Translations under genes and position numbers: made by a program
Assembly (NCBI RefSeq): GCF_964199755.1
Contig: NC_133896.1
Span: 83,357,815-83,421,814, forward strand
Direction: 5' to 3'
DNA: 64,000 nt
Source: Larus michahellis
Taxonomy: Eukaryota > Chordata > Aves > Charadriiformes > Laridae
The notes under the pieces: generated by a model
The model's input: only the letters and a program-made list of their open reading frames with translations
Told to the model about the DNA's origin: nothing
Database searches by the model: none
Shown: piece by piece, positions 23,701 to 35,869 of the stretch
How the letters are laid out: each line of letters opens with the position of its first letter
Numbering within the stretch: the stretch's first letter is position 1

Positions 23701-26700
23701 TTTCTTCTGACACAGCGCTTGTGAGGGATTTGTGCTTCACAGGAGGCTTCTGACTCCCATAAAAAGGGAGCCTGGAGGGAGGCCTACAACTTCCTTTTTG
23801 TCATCTGATGACAAGCTAGACTGCATGAATTTATCACAGAGGAATAGGGAAAGAAAATTTTTGAGAGGGTGAAGAAAATAGCTGACGTCTCAGATGAACT
23901 AAACTTAGTTTACTGGAGAAGCTTATGTGATTTGTGTGTGTTTTTCCTATCTTCTCAGGGCTTTGGTTTTATCAGTTTAGAAACTGTTCACGGATCACTC
24001 ACAGTTAGGCTAAAGGAGGATGATGTTGATCCAGATGGCTCTGTGTAGCAGTGAGGAGGAAGGGATGAATAATAAGAGTAAAGAAACATTAAACTAAAAG
24101 TTGTAGGGTTAGAATTCTTATACTTGAAACCAACTTAGATAAATTCCTTGTAAAGCAGAATATATAAGTTCTGAGAAAGAACTTATATATATAAGTTCTT
24201 ATATATATATATATAAAAGATCTGAGAAAGTTGTACCAGAACAGCACGGAGCATGAAAGAACTGACATCTCTGCAGACTTCATACCAGAGGCAAACGGTA
24301 AAAGAAACAGAATATGAAAGGAAGAACTTTGCTTACAAGCAGTAAGCTCAAAAATAAGATGAGGGAAAAGAAGTGGAGTGGCAGTTAAATTGGATGACAC
24401 CTCGTCTCTTCTGGACATTGCAAGTTGGTAGTGAAAGGATGACGTACTAGCCCAGAGCATCCAAACTGCAATTGTCAACAAGGAAGGTGACAATCCTGAG
24501 CTCTTATGTGGGGTAGCACCACTTGCCTTGTACCTATGCATCCTTACAGATGCAAGACCCTATAGGGCAGTAGGAACGATACTTTGGAAGGGGCTCATCC
24601 CACCAGAGTGTAGCCATAACTGTGCTGACACAAAGTGACTATTGAGTTTGAAAGATGAGCACCTCTGCTACAGAGAATCCTTTTTTTGCCTTGTACCCAC
24701 CTCTGGCAAAAAAAAAGAATTGTTATTTTAACATAAATGTAGCTCCATGATCTTGCCAGGCTCAGAGGTGAAACTGACCAGCCTGTATTTCACCGGCTCT
24801 TCCCTTTTTCAGTTTTTGAAAATGAATGTTATATTTCCCCTTTCCAGTCAGCAGGAACTTTACCGGACTGCCACAGCTTCTCAAGTATGATGGATGATGG
24901 CTTAGCAAGTTCATCCACCTGTTTCCTCGGCACCTGCAGATGCATCTCTTCCAGTCCCATGGATTTGTGCACCTTGAGGTTCCTCAGATGGTCTCAAGCT
25001 TCATCATCTTCTACGGTGGCCAGTACCTCGTTCTCCCTGTCCTTGCCTTTGCCTTCTGTGACTTGGATGTTGTGGATAGACCACTTACCAGTGAAGACTG
25101 AGGCAAAAAGTCATTGAGTACCTCAGCCTTCTCCATTTTCCTGGGTAACCAGGTCTCCTGTTTCTTTCTGGAGAGGGCCCACGTTGTCCCTTGTCTTCCT
25201 TTCATCACTGATGTACCTGTAGAAGCTTTTCTTGTTGCCCTTGACGTCCCTGGCCAGATTTACTTCTGTCAGGGCTTTAGACTTCCTCTTTGTTGGGGTG
25301 TATTGCTCCTGAGATTGGAGGAGCTGATCCCTGAATATTAACCAGCTTTCCTGGGCCCCTCTTCCCTCTGGGTCTTCTTCCCATGCCAATCATGTACCTG
25401 AAGAGGCCTCTGTCCTTCCTAAAGAGCCTGTATCCTTCCATTCCAACACTCCAGTCACAGGAGCCATCCCACCACATCTCCGTGATGCCAGTAAGATCAT
25501 AGCCCTGCAGGTGTGTGCACGTCTCTGTCTCCTCCTGATTATTCTCCATGCTACGGGCATTTGCATAGAGGCAGGACCATTTCATTTCAGAAGATGAAGA
25601 AGCTGGGTTTTGCATATAGCCTGAGCCTGTGGGTGGAAGCTTGAAGTACTGCTCATAAAGGTACCCTGAAGTCCTTAGTGTATAATAGTACCAAATACCG
25701 GTACTAAAACTACCTCACGTAATTCTAAAGCATGTATTTCTGTGAAAAATTAGAAATGAACGCATTGTGTGAATGCATTACAAAAATGAACAGCACCCTC
25801 CTGATTCTCCTACTGGATGGAAATCAATTTACAGCACGGAAATGGTGGCTCAAGATTTCCTCCTGGAATATTGCCACCTTGAACTCTGATATCCGCCTGA
25901 GAGATTCAGAGAGCAGCACTAGTGAAAACGGCTGAAAGGCACCAAAACCTAACAAAGCAAGAATTCTTTTGTAATTGGAGCAACTTAGCACTGAATTTTA
26001 TGGTGCTTTAGTCATATGCTAACTGGGAACACCAAGGTTTTCTTTGCCTTTCACTGAATCCCTAGAGCAAGAAGAGAAAATGAAACAGAAAAATCAGTTT
26101 GAAATGGTATGTTTTTCATGCATGCATTAGTATGCATTTATCTTGAGGCTGGATATCAGCTCCCGGTTTCAGAAAAGAGCACAATTTAATGCATAGGAAG
26201 GAGCATTTGAAACAAAGTCAGACTTGCCTGTTCTTGAAAGACCAGCTCAAGAACTGCAGGGACATTTTTTTACTTACTAGAAGATACATTTTCTCACAAG
26301 GAAACAGAAAATAGTATCAATGTACTATAAAAATCTTAAAAATTTCTGGTTGGGTTCCACTGGGTACAATTGTTGTCATTTTTGTGAACGCAAGTGGAAA
26401 ATGCCTTCTGGCCTGCAGAGCTCTTGTATGATGGAGCAATATCAAGAGGTGACAGTTTAGCTCATTTAAGGAAGCTGTTTGTCAGCAGTGGTATCTTTGG
26501 CAAAACAAAACCACACGGAAAACTCATATAAAATTAAAACCTAGAAATCAAACAGTAAAAATGGCAACAGTTAACATCTGGAGTACAAGTGAAAACTGTA
26601 TGCTATTGACATTCAAAATTAATTTGATCTAGATCTCAATTTTCTTAGGAGCATTTTTTCGGTTCACTGAGGCAGTACTGAAACCAACAAAGTACCTGTA

Positions 26701-29700
26701 ACTGAAGCAGCCCTGAATCAAAGTCTGATGACTCCTCATTCAACTCCGGATTTAAAGCTCTATTAAACGCTGGTAATTTCACCTTGTTATGTTGTGCTGG
26801 CTTAGGTTTTGGGGTTTTTTTCAATTTTTCCCTTCCTGCCGTGTTTTACATTTATAAAGGCCAGAGCACCATCAGGCATCTGTTCTTTATCCTCTGCCCT
26901 GAGAAAGAAAAAAACACTGACTTCCCCCAACCATGGAATTTTTTAAGTTCCATGGATCAAAGGTTTCAGCATGTCCTCACAAAGAGTTTCTCCGTGTGCA
27001 TCTCTGAGTAGGTGGCAACCTCTGGGACTTGGTGCGATTGATAGTGGAAGCCTCCTAAGCTTGCTGAGCTATTAAAGGACGAAAAGAAACATGCAACCAC
27101 GCATGAATTTTAAAAATGATTCCTTGAAAATATTCAAAGGAAAGCACCACATGGCTCTCGGAAAATTTGTTGTTTCTTTTTTTTTTTTCCCCAATGGTTA
27201 TCTCCATTTGTTTGAGCTTTCTTGCTAAAGAAAACTTTATATCTTTTTATGTAGTTGAAAGATTCTTATGGACTCAGTGATATACATGGAGAGAGACCTA
27301 CTACTCGGCTTTTATTTGAGTAAAGTGCAAACAACTTCCTTTAAGTTGTGACTTAGCTACCTCTACCTCTTTGCTAAGCCACCTCTTAGCTACTTGAGCT
27401 TTTATTAATATTTGGTGAAAGATTTTTGGTGTTATGGATATCTTGGTGACATGATAGAAGATCATGGCTTTGAAATATTTTCATGGATAGCAAACATAAT
27501 ACTCATAGGCATTGTCTAATCTTGACTTGTTTCTTCAAAACATTTGTATAATAAATTACTTACTGTTTGAACATTGTCATTTTTTTAATTGGGCTTGGGC
27601 TTTTTTTCTTTTGGAATTTTAAACTTTCAAGCCACTCGACTCTTACAGGTTTCCTCTTACAGCCACAGCTGGCTAAAAACTCCTGTCCCTTGCCTTCAAA
27701 CCAGCCTTCTGCTGCTACTGGTTTTGGATGTCATGATTTAGATGTCAGTGCGTGGGGGAGAGTCACAAACTAATTACAGTTATTACATTTTTAGCAGGAC
27801 TTACACATGAGTATCAGACACACTGCCATGATGAGTAGGAGAATTATCACAGCAACAAATACAGCGACACGTGTTCTGGAGGAACAGCTTTTACCTACAG
27901 ACAGACAGAAAAAATCAAGATTAGGGCAACAACTGGAAAAGGAACCCTTCATCTTCATTCACAGATGCCCTTTTCAGGCTCACACTGAGATTACTCTTTC
28001 AAGTTAAGCAAAGCCCTTCGGTGCTGTCCCTTCAGATGTTTGTTCTTGTGGTAGATATGCTGTGCACACACGGTTTTTTCCATCACAGATATTCACCATG
28101 AACCCTTCTGCCATTGCCTGGAATACTTTAGTAAATTCCACTGCACTTATTACTGGAGTAACATGCTCACTGGGATCCTTATCTCCCCTTCCAAAATTGT
28201 ATGAAAGCAAAACCCAATCAACCTACCCGATAAAGGTCCTGGCTGGTTATACTTCTCAACAAAGCAGATTTTTCAGAGGAGCTGAACTGTCTCCTCTTTC
28301 TGTTTTGACTGTTCTTTATGGACTTTTGTTCAGGGGATCCTTGCAATATTCATTAGTCTGCCAACTCAGTGGGTAGCGGCCGGGTGCTATAGAGCACAAG
28401 CAGTCCCAAGAGGGGACAAACAGTGTGTTCGGTGGCTGACCGGACTCATCAGACACTGAATTAAAAGGTCAAGGAGAACTTTCCATCTCTTCCTGCTTCA
28501 CGTATCGGCCAGAGTATTTACTTACCCTGTCTGCTGTCTTTGAAGTTTATGGTGCATTGCGGTTGGAATTACTGAAATGCCAAGAAGCTGTCACACCTAG
28601 TGTACTATTGAACTAGACTGATTTTAAACCAGATGAAGGCACTGAAGATGAACTCTGTGCTGTCAGGTTTTCTGCCTGAGGAGGTTTGGTCAGGAAACGG
28701 TTGCACCCCGAAAACATGTTGATGGCACTAACCAACAAATCCATTGGAAAGGTGCAAACCGTCTACCGAGACCCTAGTCCACGTGATTACCAACGAGACC
28801 GGGAAGGGTGGAGAGAAATTTCAGTGGCAAAATGGAATCATCTAGGAAGGAAGTTGGTGACCGGGAATCCTAAGGTGGCAAATCTGAAATGGTCCCAGTG
28901 CCCTGTGCAGGGCTGGAGGGAGAAATGAAAAGGCAGCATTTTAGCCCCTGTCTGAGAAGATGGGGTATGGATCTAGAATTCTGGTTCTTGAGGAATTTGG
29001 GACACATCTGGTGCAGTGTGTCCAACCACTCTGGAGGAACAGATTTCATTTTGACTGTAAGGGAGTCAAGATGATGGACATGACTTCTAGAAGGTTTTAC
29101 GTAACTTTTGACAGTAGTAATAACCAGCTGGTAAGGGCTGATGGTTGTAAGTAACTCTTGAAATGAAGAAAGGGAAGCTGATAGAGGCTAAAGAGCAGTT
29201 TAGGGTGATATTGCCATTACATGTGACTTCAAAACCACTGTGTCCTCAGGAGAAGGAAAGGTCAGAGTGTAGAAACAGTCAAGCAGAAGATGGAAAACTG
29301 ACTCTCATTTAAATAAAGCCTTAAGAAGCACATAACAGCTATAGAACACCTCATTGTACACATATCCTAGAGGTCTGAAAAATGAGATGGGAAAACCTGG
29401 AATGTCCCATCCTAGTCTAAAATAGTCAGATGTCAGGTACCTGAAAATGGGTGGCTTCTGCCATCTGGGATACCCCCAGGTATCAGGTAACTGCACAGAC
29501 CTGGAAGTTGTTACACAGGACCTCCAAGAATCTGTGGCCTTCCCAATTTGCATACTGAAGCCAGACTGAACGTCCTGATGCTTCCCAGATGGCTCTGGAC
29601 ACCTGTGGTTGGGTAAGTGAACAGCATCCCAGTATGCTATGTGTGTGAGGAAGTGGTTAAAAGGAAGAGAGGCATCATAGTACTAGAACAAATAAGGAAA

Positions 29701-30653
29701 AATAGAGCACTAACAGGTAAAAGAGGGGAACTACAGGCAGGAGAGGGCGCTTATTAAAAAGAAGCTAAAAAGGGCTGCTATGAGAGAATGAAATCCTTAC
29801 AGGCAGACCATATATTATTGAAGGACAACAAGACATATGGCCCAAATAAAAAAATGGACATACCAACAACTTCCAAGAGTTGTTTCACACCAGGTGTGAG
29901 ACAGCTGGATTACTAATGCTGTTTTGTAATCCTACTCTTAAAGATATCTTTGCATTCGGGGACTAGAAGGTAACAGATCTAGTGGCAATTAAAAATAAAA
30001 AAATAAAAAAGTTCTAGAGGAGGTCTGTGAACTTCAAGTCTTCTGTCCTGACCACACAGTCACAGTCCTTTAGGTTGGAAATGACCTTTCCAGATCACCA
30101 AGTCCAACTTCCTTGCTCAAGCAGCATCAGCTAGAGCAGGTTGTCCTGGACCACATACACTCAGGGTTTGAATATCTCCTAGGATGAGGACTCTACAACC
30201 TCAGCTTTAGAAATTATTCAGAAGGAAAATGAACAAAAATCAGGGATGTTTTGTCAGCTGCATGGTTTTATAAATCCATGATTCGCCTCTGCCTTCAATG
30301 GTGCATGCAGGTCTACTACTCCTATTTCAAAAAGCATATAGAAAAAAGTTCAGAGAGGGGAAGCAGTAAATGGTGGTGTAGACTAGGCTCCTGCAGTATG
30401 GAAAAGAGTTGACAAGAAGAAGCTATGTCAGTGTTATATAAAACCCTGAGTGTCATGGTGATAACTGTATCTTCCTGTCTCACATAACAGCTTTATATCA
30501 CTACATTTTTCGAAAATATGGAACAGCCTCCTCTCCTCTAATTCTTTAAATTCATAGCAGTTTAGCAGACAGCTAAATACTCACCAGACGATGTGTAGCT
30601 AGCAGGAACTTTTGTATCTAGGGATTGCACTTTCACTTCTGCATATGTAGAAC
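20631..30653 (-). CDS. ITIM-bearing C-type lectin-like receptor, paralog B
   Basis: Six exons on the minus strand: 30653-30585 (cytoplasmic), 27894-27805 (transmembrane), 23111-23046 (stalk), 22131-21989, 21499-21390 and 20778-20631 (CTLD). Phases match throughout (1-1, 1-1, 1-1, 1-0, 0-2, 2-stop), and all exons are open with no stop. The cytoplasmic exon encodes STYAEVKV, which fits the ITIM consensus (S/I/V/L)xYxx(L/V/I) and resembles the tail motif of DCIR (CLEC4A). SHP-type phosphatase recruitment would be the expected function. The CTLD is CLEC5A-like, with six cysteines and no Ca-site motifs. The 5' exon with the start codon was not identified; a candidate further exon is at 31235-31354. 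This is the best candidate for a working gene in the window. Confidence 0.8.
21390..21499 (-). CDS. Lectin B, CTLD exon 2
   Basis: 110 nt, phase 0 to 2. It encodes SKANYYLLGLTYSENEKKWK where A has [20 protein letters not shown]. The differences are dense and mostly amino-acid changing within a block otherwise almost identical to A. Confidence 0.87.
21989..22131 (-). CDS. Lectin B, CTLD exon 1
   Basis: 143 nt, phase 1 to 0. [30 protein letters not shown] and the [11 protein letters not shown] ending are intact, with the same splice signals as A. Confidence 0.9.
23046..23111 (-). CDS. Lectin B, stalk exon
   Basis: 66 nt, phase 1-1, identical to paralog A as far as I can see, including the weak GTCGGT donor. 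Confidence 0.72.
24747..25615 (-). mobile_element. CR1 LINE fragment (antisense) in lectin B intron
   Basis: Duplicate of 5889-6757, with the same broken CR1 endonuclease and RT pieces and only a few base differences. It predates the duplication. Confidence 0.85.
25618..27804. other. Lectin B intron
   Basis: Near-identical to A 6760-8946. No exon or RNA gene recognised. Confidence 0.55.
27805..27894 (-). CDS. Lectin B, transmembrane exon
   Basis: 90 nt, phase 1-1, same as paralog A: SSRTR followed by an uncharged hydrophobic segment. Without a basic residue in the membrane it is unlikely to pair with DAP12-like adaptors, which fits an inhibitory receptor carrying its own ITIM. Confidence 0.82.
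27895..30062. other. Lectin B intron between transmembrane and ITIM exons
   Basis: Counterpart of A 9037-11204, almost identical to it; absent from C. No function recognised. Confidence 0.5.
30063..30188 (-). mobile_element. CR1 3'-end fragment (antisense)
   Basis: Copy of 11205-11330 in unit A. Confidence 0.65.
30585..30653 (-). CDS. Lectin B, cytoplasmic ITIM exon
   Basis: 69 nt, phase 1-1, TTTTAG acceptor and GTGAGT donor. It reads [19 protein letters not shown] and then TSSG; the last G codon is completed by the transmembrane exon in the correct frame. The same exon is at 56330-56398 in C and deleted in A. Confidence 0.78.
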
Positions 30654-31234
30654 CTAAAACCAGGCAAAAATAACAGAGAGCAGAGGAAGTTGAGAAACAA
30701 CTTAAATGGAACAAAAATGAATGAAATGATGAGAAATGATAAACACATGACAGCAACTGATTTATAGGACTGTGTTTAACTATGCCCGAATAATATTTTT
30801 GTCCATTGCAGTCACACCTTGCTACAGGACTTGCTCCAGGCAGATAATAACAGAGGAGACACGGGCACATGCACACGCATTTTAAATCTAAACAGAAGTG
30901 GAGAAAACTGTCTAAGGTTGTCTGCTTACCTTATTCAATTCACATCCACACGAGTGCTGTGAATGACTACAACGTCAAAGCAAATCTGAAAACTGCAGAT
31001 CATGCTAAACTTGAAGGGGGTAACTAGTCGATGAGGAGATGGTGAAAAAAGTGAAAACTATTCTAACATCTGCAGATAATAAATGCAAATGAGTATGGAA
31101 GAAAGCATGCGGGGAAGGAAGGAAGGTAGGGCAGGACAGATAAAAAGTGAGCAGAAAGAAATATGATGTTGCAATTTTATGAACCATTCAAAGTCATCCT
31201 GATGTACAGCACTGAGCCTGTTTGTTTCTATCAC

Positions 31235-31354
31235 CTACAGAGTTAACGTCTTCTGTGAGTTTAAGTGCCGCCTTCTGGCTTATGAAATTAATTTCATTCC
31301 TCTGTGAATACTCATTTGATCCAGGGAATCCACTATCAAACAGAAAATAGCAAA
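31235..31354 (-). CDS. Candidate extra cytoplasmic exon, lectin B
   Basis: 120 nt, open, phase 1-1, with a CCTGCAG acceptor and a GTGATA donor. Its last G would join GT of the ITIM exon to give ...DVNSVG|STYAEV in frame. It contains NEYSQRNEI, a further tyrosine but not an ITIM. It is preserved in A with a few replacements and absent from C. Alternatively it is chance open sequence. Confidence 0.3.
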
Positions 31355-31528
31355 CTGCAGGAAAAAGAAAAGAACACAGAAGCCAATGTTTGAACTCTTT
31401 TTTTGTAAGAAATGTGTAATCCCTGGGAAATAGTATGCATAAATAAAATGAACACATGGAAGAAAGGAGTCGATGGGGGTTTTCCAGAAAGGCATAAGCA
31501 GAGAAACTTAAAAGTGCTGTAGATAATT

Positions 31529-31890
31529 AGGAGATAAGGAAGCTACTACCATCTGCAGAGGCTGCAAACCTACAAGATAAGAACAGTTAACGGCCTGCCC
31601 AGAGGCAGACAAAGAATCTAATGAGGAATAAGAAGACCCCAGACCATAAATTACCATTGGACCAAGGGGTGCACGCAAGTCACGTGAAGAGTGCGTGAAG
31701 GACAGATGCATAGAGAGATTGTAAGGGTGTAATTGCTCAGGAATGTCTTTGTTCTGGGGCCCTCTCCGCAGGCACCCAGCTCGAGCGGTCCTTGCTGCTG
31801 TACTACTCAAATAAAATCTCTGGGGGAGGGAATTATTGCCTGAGACTCTGCTATGGGAAACCTAGCGTGGAGAAACTTTAACACACGACA
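31529..31890 (+). mobile_element. 5'-truncated ERV LTR (unit B)
   Basis: It matches 13485-13848 of A, with AATAAA near 31810 and the ACACACGACA end. The first 200 bp and the upstream 1 kb are deleted in B (junction near 31528). Confidence 0.6.
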
Positions 31891-33049
31891 CTCACTCAAA
31901 AGATGTGGGAGGGAGGCTGAAGAGCACAAAGAAAGCTCAGTGCAGACTGAGCGACCTACCTTGGACATCAGTGACCTTCTGCAGCCTGGGCCTGGTTGAT
32001 TCAGTCAAGTTCAAGTCAGCATAAATGAGATTTTCTGACATTCTTGCTCCCCCTTCTTGTTTCCTCTCGCTGCTGTTTTTAAAATGGTACTCCGGACTGA
32101 TAACAACTCATAGCTCCCGCCCCTCTCTAACCTTCAGGAGGAAGTTCTTTGCTCTTTCTTTCATTCGGAAACTCGCACTGAGAAGGGGAACCTACTTCTA
32201 ATTGATCTTTTGATAGTAGCATGTTAAATGTAAGGTGGTGACCTTGATGTGGTCACCTTCGTCGGGAAGTGGTTCTGGCATTAGTAGTACTTTGAGTTTC
32301 CAAATCTTGACACCCAGCCCCGCCCTTCCTCCCTTTGTATTTGGAAAGGACTAGTTTTTTTACATGAAGTGTAAAGGGGAAGAAACATAGAGAGCTTCAG
32401 AAGTCAGCACCAGGAAGCAGAGTGAAGCTCTCAGGGTGGACCCATGGCACGTCTTCGGGAGGGCCCTGCGGAGTCCAGAGGCAGCGCTCTCAAAAGCAGA
32501 CATCTGAAAGCAGGACACATTTGCCCCAATCCATAGAGAAAGGTACGGAATGCTGCTGAAACAGGACCCTGCCGCTCTTTGGGGCTCTGTTATGTGCCTG
32601 TAGCTCTTCTAAAGCCGAACTGAGCTGGCGTGTTGAGTCCTGAGGAATGTGGGTTTTGTGCGGCTCAGAAACATGCTCTTCCCCTCGGTAGGTAACTTCT
32701 AATGGCCAATGGGGATTCATGAAGTGGGATTGCTCCCGTTTGTTTTGGGAAGGGCCAAGGGTGCCTAATGTGCAAAGGCAGCAAGTAGAATGGGTTAGCA
32801 ATTAGTCAGGTTAGTAGTTAGTTTAGGTTTTAAACAAGACAACCCCTAGGCTACCCAGCTTTTGAATTGGCGCATGACTAATGCTTTCATAGAGCAGGAG
32901 GTGGCAGCTAGGTGGACACTGCGCTGTGAATCATTGTTAGAGGAAACATCCTAGCTCATAGCAGCATTTGCCAATTGAAAATGCCAGGTTTAGCTTTTTG
33001 CTGATGGCAGATGTAATCTGGCTGCCATGGAAGCCCGATCACCCAGCCT
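31891..33049. other. Intergenic segment, unit B
   Basis: It matches C 58276-59428 throughout and A 13849-14690 in its first part. No gene recognised. Confidence 0.5.
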
Positions 33050-33228
33050 GATGTGCCCGTCGACAGCAGCTCAATATGTGTCAGCAGTGTGCCCTGGCAG
33101 CCAAAAGGGCAAATTGCATCCTGGCGTGCATCAAACACAGCATAACCAGCCGGTCAAAGGAGGTGGTCATCCCGCTGTGTTCAGAGATGGTGCAGCCTCA
33201 CCTTGAATACAGTGCGCGGTTCTGGGCC
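33050..33228 (+). mobile_element. CR1 LINE, 5' part, split by solo LTR
   Basis: The text CAGTGTGCCCTGGCAGCCAA, then GGGCAAATTGCATCCTGG and CTTGAATACAGTGCGCGGTT are CR1 ORF2 3'-region sequence. The element resumes at 33830 (CCCACCACTGAAGAAGGATG) after the LTR. Confidence 0.82.
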
Positions 33229-33230
33229 GG

Positions 33231-33824
33231 TGTGGTTTAACCCCAGCTGTCAACTAAGCACCACACAGACACTGCCTCCCGCCCTCCCGCAGTGGCCTGG
33301 GGGAGAGAACTGGGAGAGTAAAAGTGAGAAACCGCGTGGGTTGAGACAAAGACAGTTTGACAGGTAAAGCAAAAGTCATGCACGCAAGCAAAGCAAACCA
33401 AGGAATTCACTCACTGCGTCACATTGTCAGGCAGGTGTTCAGCCAGCTCTGTGAAAGCAGGGCTCCTTCACGTAGTATGGTTGTTTGGGAAGACAAAATG
33501 CCATCATTCTGAACATATCCCTTTTCTTGTTCCCTCAGCTTTATATGGCTGAGCATGATGTCATACAGTATGGAATATCCCTTTGGTCAGCTGGGGTCAG
33601 CTGTCCCAGCTGTGTCCCCTCACAACTTCTTGTGCACCTCCAGCCTAATTGCTGGTGGGGTGGCATGAGTAGTAGAAAATGCCTTGATGCTGTGTAAGCA
33701 CTGCTCATCAGTAACTAAAACATCCCTGAATTATCAACACTGTTTTTAGCACAAATCCAAAACACAGCACCATACAAGCCACTGTGAAAAGAACTTAATT
33801 TTATCTCCAGCCAAATCCAGCACA
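33231..33824 (+). mobile_element. Solo LTR nested in CR1
   Basis: It starts TGTGGTTTAACCCCAGCTG and ends CCAAATCCAGCACA. This is a familiar avian ERV LTR, with a TTTATATGGCTGAGCATGATG box. GGGCC precedes it (33224-33228, with two extra G bases) and follows it (33825-33829), consistent with a 5-bp target duplication. There is no internal region, so it arose by LTR-LTR recombination. C has a 3'-truncated copy. Confidence 0.83.
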
Positions 33825-33829
33825 GGGCC

Positions 33830-34308
33830 CCACCACTGAAGAAGGATGTGGAAGTCCTTGAATGCATCTAGAGGAGGGCAACAAAGCTGGTGAAAGAGCC
33901 GGAAGGCATGTACTATGAGGAGCGGCAAGGACTCTGAGTTTGTCTAATTTGAAGAGAAGGAGGCTGAGGGGCAACCTCATTGCTCTCTACATCTTCCTGT
34001 GGAGAGGAAGTGGAGAGGGAGGTGCTGACCTCTTCTCGATGCTATCCAGTGATAGGAAGCATGGGAATGGTTCAAAGCTGTGTCAGGGGAGGTTAAGACT
34101 TGAAATTAGGAAGCATTTCTTTGCCAAAGGGTGGTGAAACACTAGAACAGGCTTCCTAGAGAGATCGTTGATACCCCATGCCTGACAGTATTTAAGAGGC
34201 GTTCAGACAATGCCCTTCACAACATGCTTTAACTTTTGGTCAGCCCTGAAGTGGTCAGGCATTTGGACTAGACAATCGTTGTAGGTCCCTTCCAACTGGA
34301 ACTATTCT
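33830..34308 (+). mobile_element. CR1 LINE, 3' part
   Basis: It continues the CR1 of 33050-33228 through SDRKHGNGSKLCQG and LRLEIRKHFF-type ORF2 text to the GTAGGTCCCTTCCAACTGGA 3' end, then runs into the pentamer array. Confidence 0.85.
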
Positions 34309-34462
34309 CCCCTTCCCTTCCCTTCCCTTCCCTTCCCTTCCCTTCCCTTCCCTTCCCTTCCCTTCCCTTCCCTTCCCTTCCCTTCCCTTCCCTTCCCTTC
34401 CCTTCCCTTCCCTTCCCTTCCCTTCCCTTCCCTTCCCTTCCCTTCCCTTCCCTTCCCTTCCC
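34309..34462 (+). repeat. (CCTTC)n pentamer array at CR1 tail
   Basis: About 31 CCTTC units directly after the CR1 3' end. In C the same CR1 tail carries TTCTA/TTCTG pentamers (60118-60151). The array therefore grew from the CR1 terminal repeat and drifted in unit B. Confidence 0.95.
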
Positions 34463-35338
34463 TCTTGCCCTAATTAAATACAAGGGAGGATGAATGTGTG
34501 ACTTGGTACTAACAGCTTTGCTGTGACTTGCTGGATGATTTGCATAGCCTTGCTGTGACTTCGCTGGATGATTCTCTTGGAATCTCATGGATTCTCTTCA
34601 TGAGCTTGCCTTCAAGGCAAATTTTTATTTTTTTTTGCCTGTGCCAGTTTTAGCCAACTATCTATCAACATAACTATCATCAGATTTGCTCTTCTAATTC
34701 TCGTGTATACATTGGGGGAAAAATAGAAGAAAAGAGAACAGCAAATGATTCGGCTTTTGTAAAACTGGAATTCATAGATTTGCTATATAACAGAGCATAA
34801 GGTCTATTTTTCAGCAAACACCAAGTCATTGCTTCATTACTACCTGGCAATCAGCAGGTAAATCCCCTGCCATTCACTCACTGATGGTTACAGCAGGATT
34901 CATTTTAGAATCAGTCACATTATTTAATAACTAAGGAGCCTAGTTTCCTATACTGACCTAAGTAGAAGGAGTATGTAGATGGCTTGGGACTACATAATGA
35001 TTATTCAAATGCCAGTGAGCAAATACTTATAGTAGCGCACCTATGCAAGCTCTGGATTTAATAATTAATCAGGAGCTACTGAAGACATGAGTGTATTCTG
35101 GTCTTTACCGCATACATAGCTTTTCTGATTTAGAACAAACTATACAAGAAAGTAATTTTATGAAAATAAAAAAAAATGCCAATGCCCGTTTAATCTCTTT
35201 CTTCCAAAGGCAGATGGTTTTCTATTATGTAAGTATCCTCTCATGTTCAGGGCCATCAGATCTGGAATACCCTGCTAACAGGCAGTAATTACAGAGACTT
35301 CTTCATTGGACCAGCGGTCTGTTCTGGTATTCTGCCCC
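34463..35338. other. 3' flank of MOXD2-like exons, unit B
   Basis: Similar to parts of C 60152-61114, with indels. No gene recognised. Confidence 0.5.
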
Positions 35339-35578
35339 TCACTTCCTGTCCTCAGAGGCCAAGATAAGCCAAGCAAAGAGCAGCTGTGTGAGAGAAAGAA
35401 GAGGAAGTGAAGCAGTTTCTTTGGTGGTTGATGACTCAGAAGTGCCTACTGCAGTCAAGCGAAGGTTTGCAGTGGCCCTCAGACCTGACAGCGAGAGGTA
35501 TCCAGAAATATTGTGACAGGCAGCCCGCTCTGGAATACTGATATCTCTGATTAGACCAGTCTCGTTTCTCTGGAGTTC
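35339..35578 (-). CDS. MOXD2-like C-terminal exon (unit B)
   Basis: The reading frame of 79 codons opens after a CACCCCCAG acceptor and ends in a stop. It has NET and NIS glycosylation sequons and a hydrophobic C-terminus ([19 protein letters not shown]). Nearly identical to 61115-61354 in C. Confidence 0.6.
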   Translation of the reverse strand, partial: ELQRNETGLIRDISIPERAACHNISGYLSLSGLRATANLRLTAVGTSESSTTKETASLPLLSLTQLLFAWLILASEDRK

Positions 35579-35869
35579 CTGGGGGTGGAAGGAAAGAGGG
35601 AAAAATAAAATCACATGATCTGTTGTTGCATTGGGAGCCACAAGACTCTGGCATAACACTGCCAGTTTTGAATGCGTTTTAGTCTGTTTTCTTACTGTCT
35701 GGATGTGTAACTAGCCACCTCAGAGAAAGTCACACAATGGGTCTCCCCCCTGACAGCAGAGAAGTCCTCTGAGAGAGGAGAAGAAGATGGAATTTTGATC
35801 CTTTCTCAAGTTCAGACTTTTCCCTCATTTACCTCTAAGATGAGTGGGTACCAGATGGACGCACTGAAA

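Noticed and set aside
34268-34588. 106-codon minus-strand ORF rich in Gly-Lys-Arg-Glu
   Set aside because: It is the translation of the CCTTC array.
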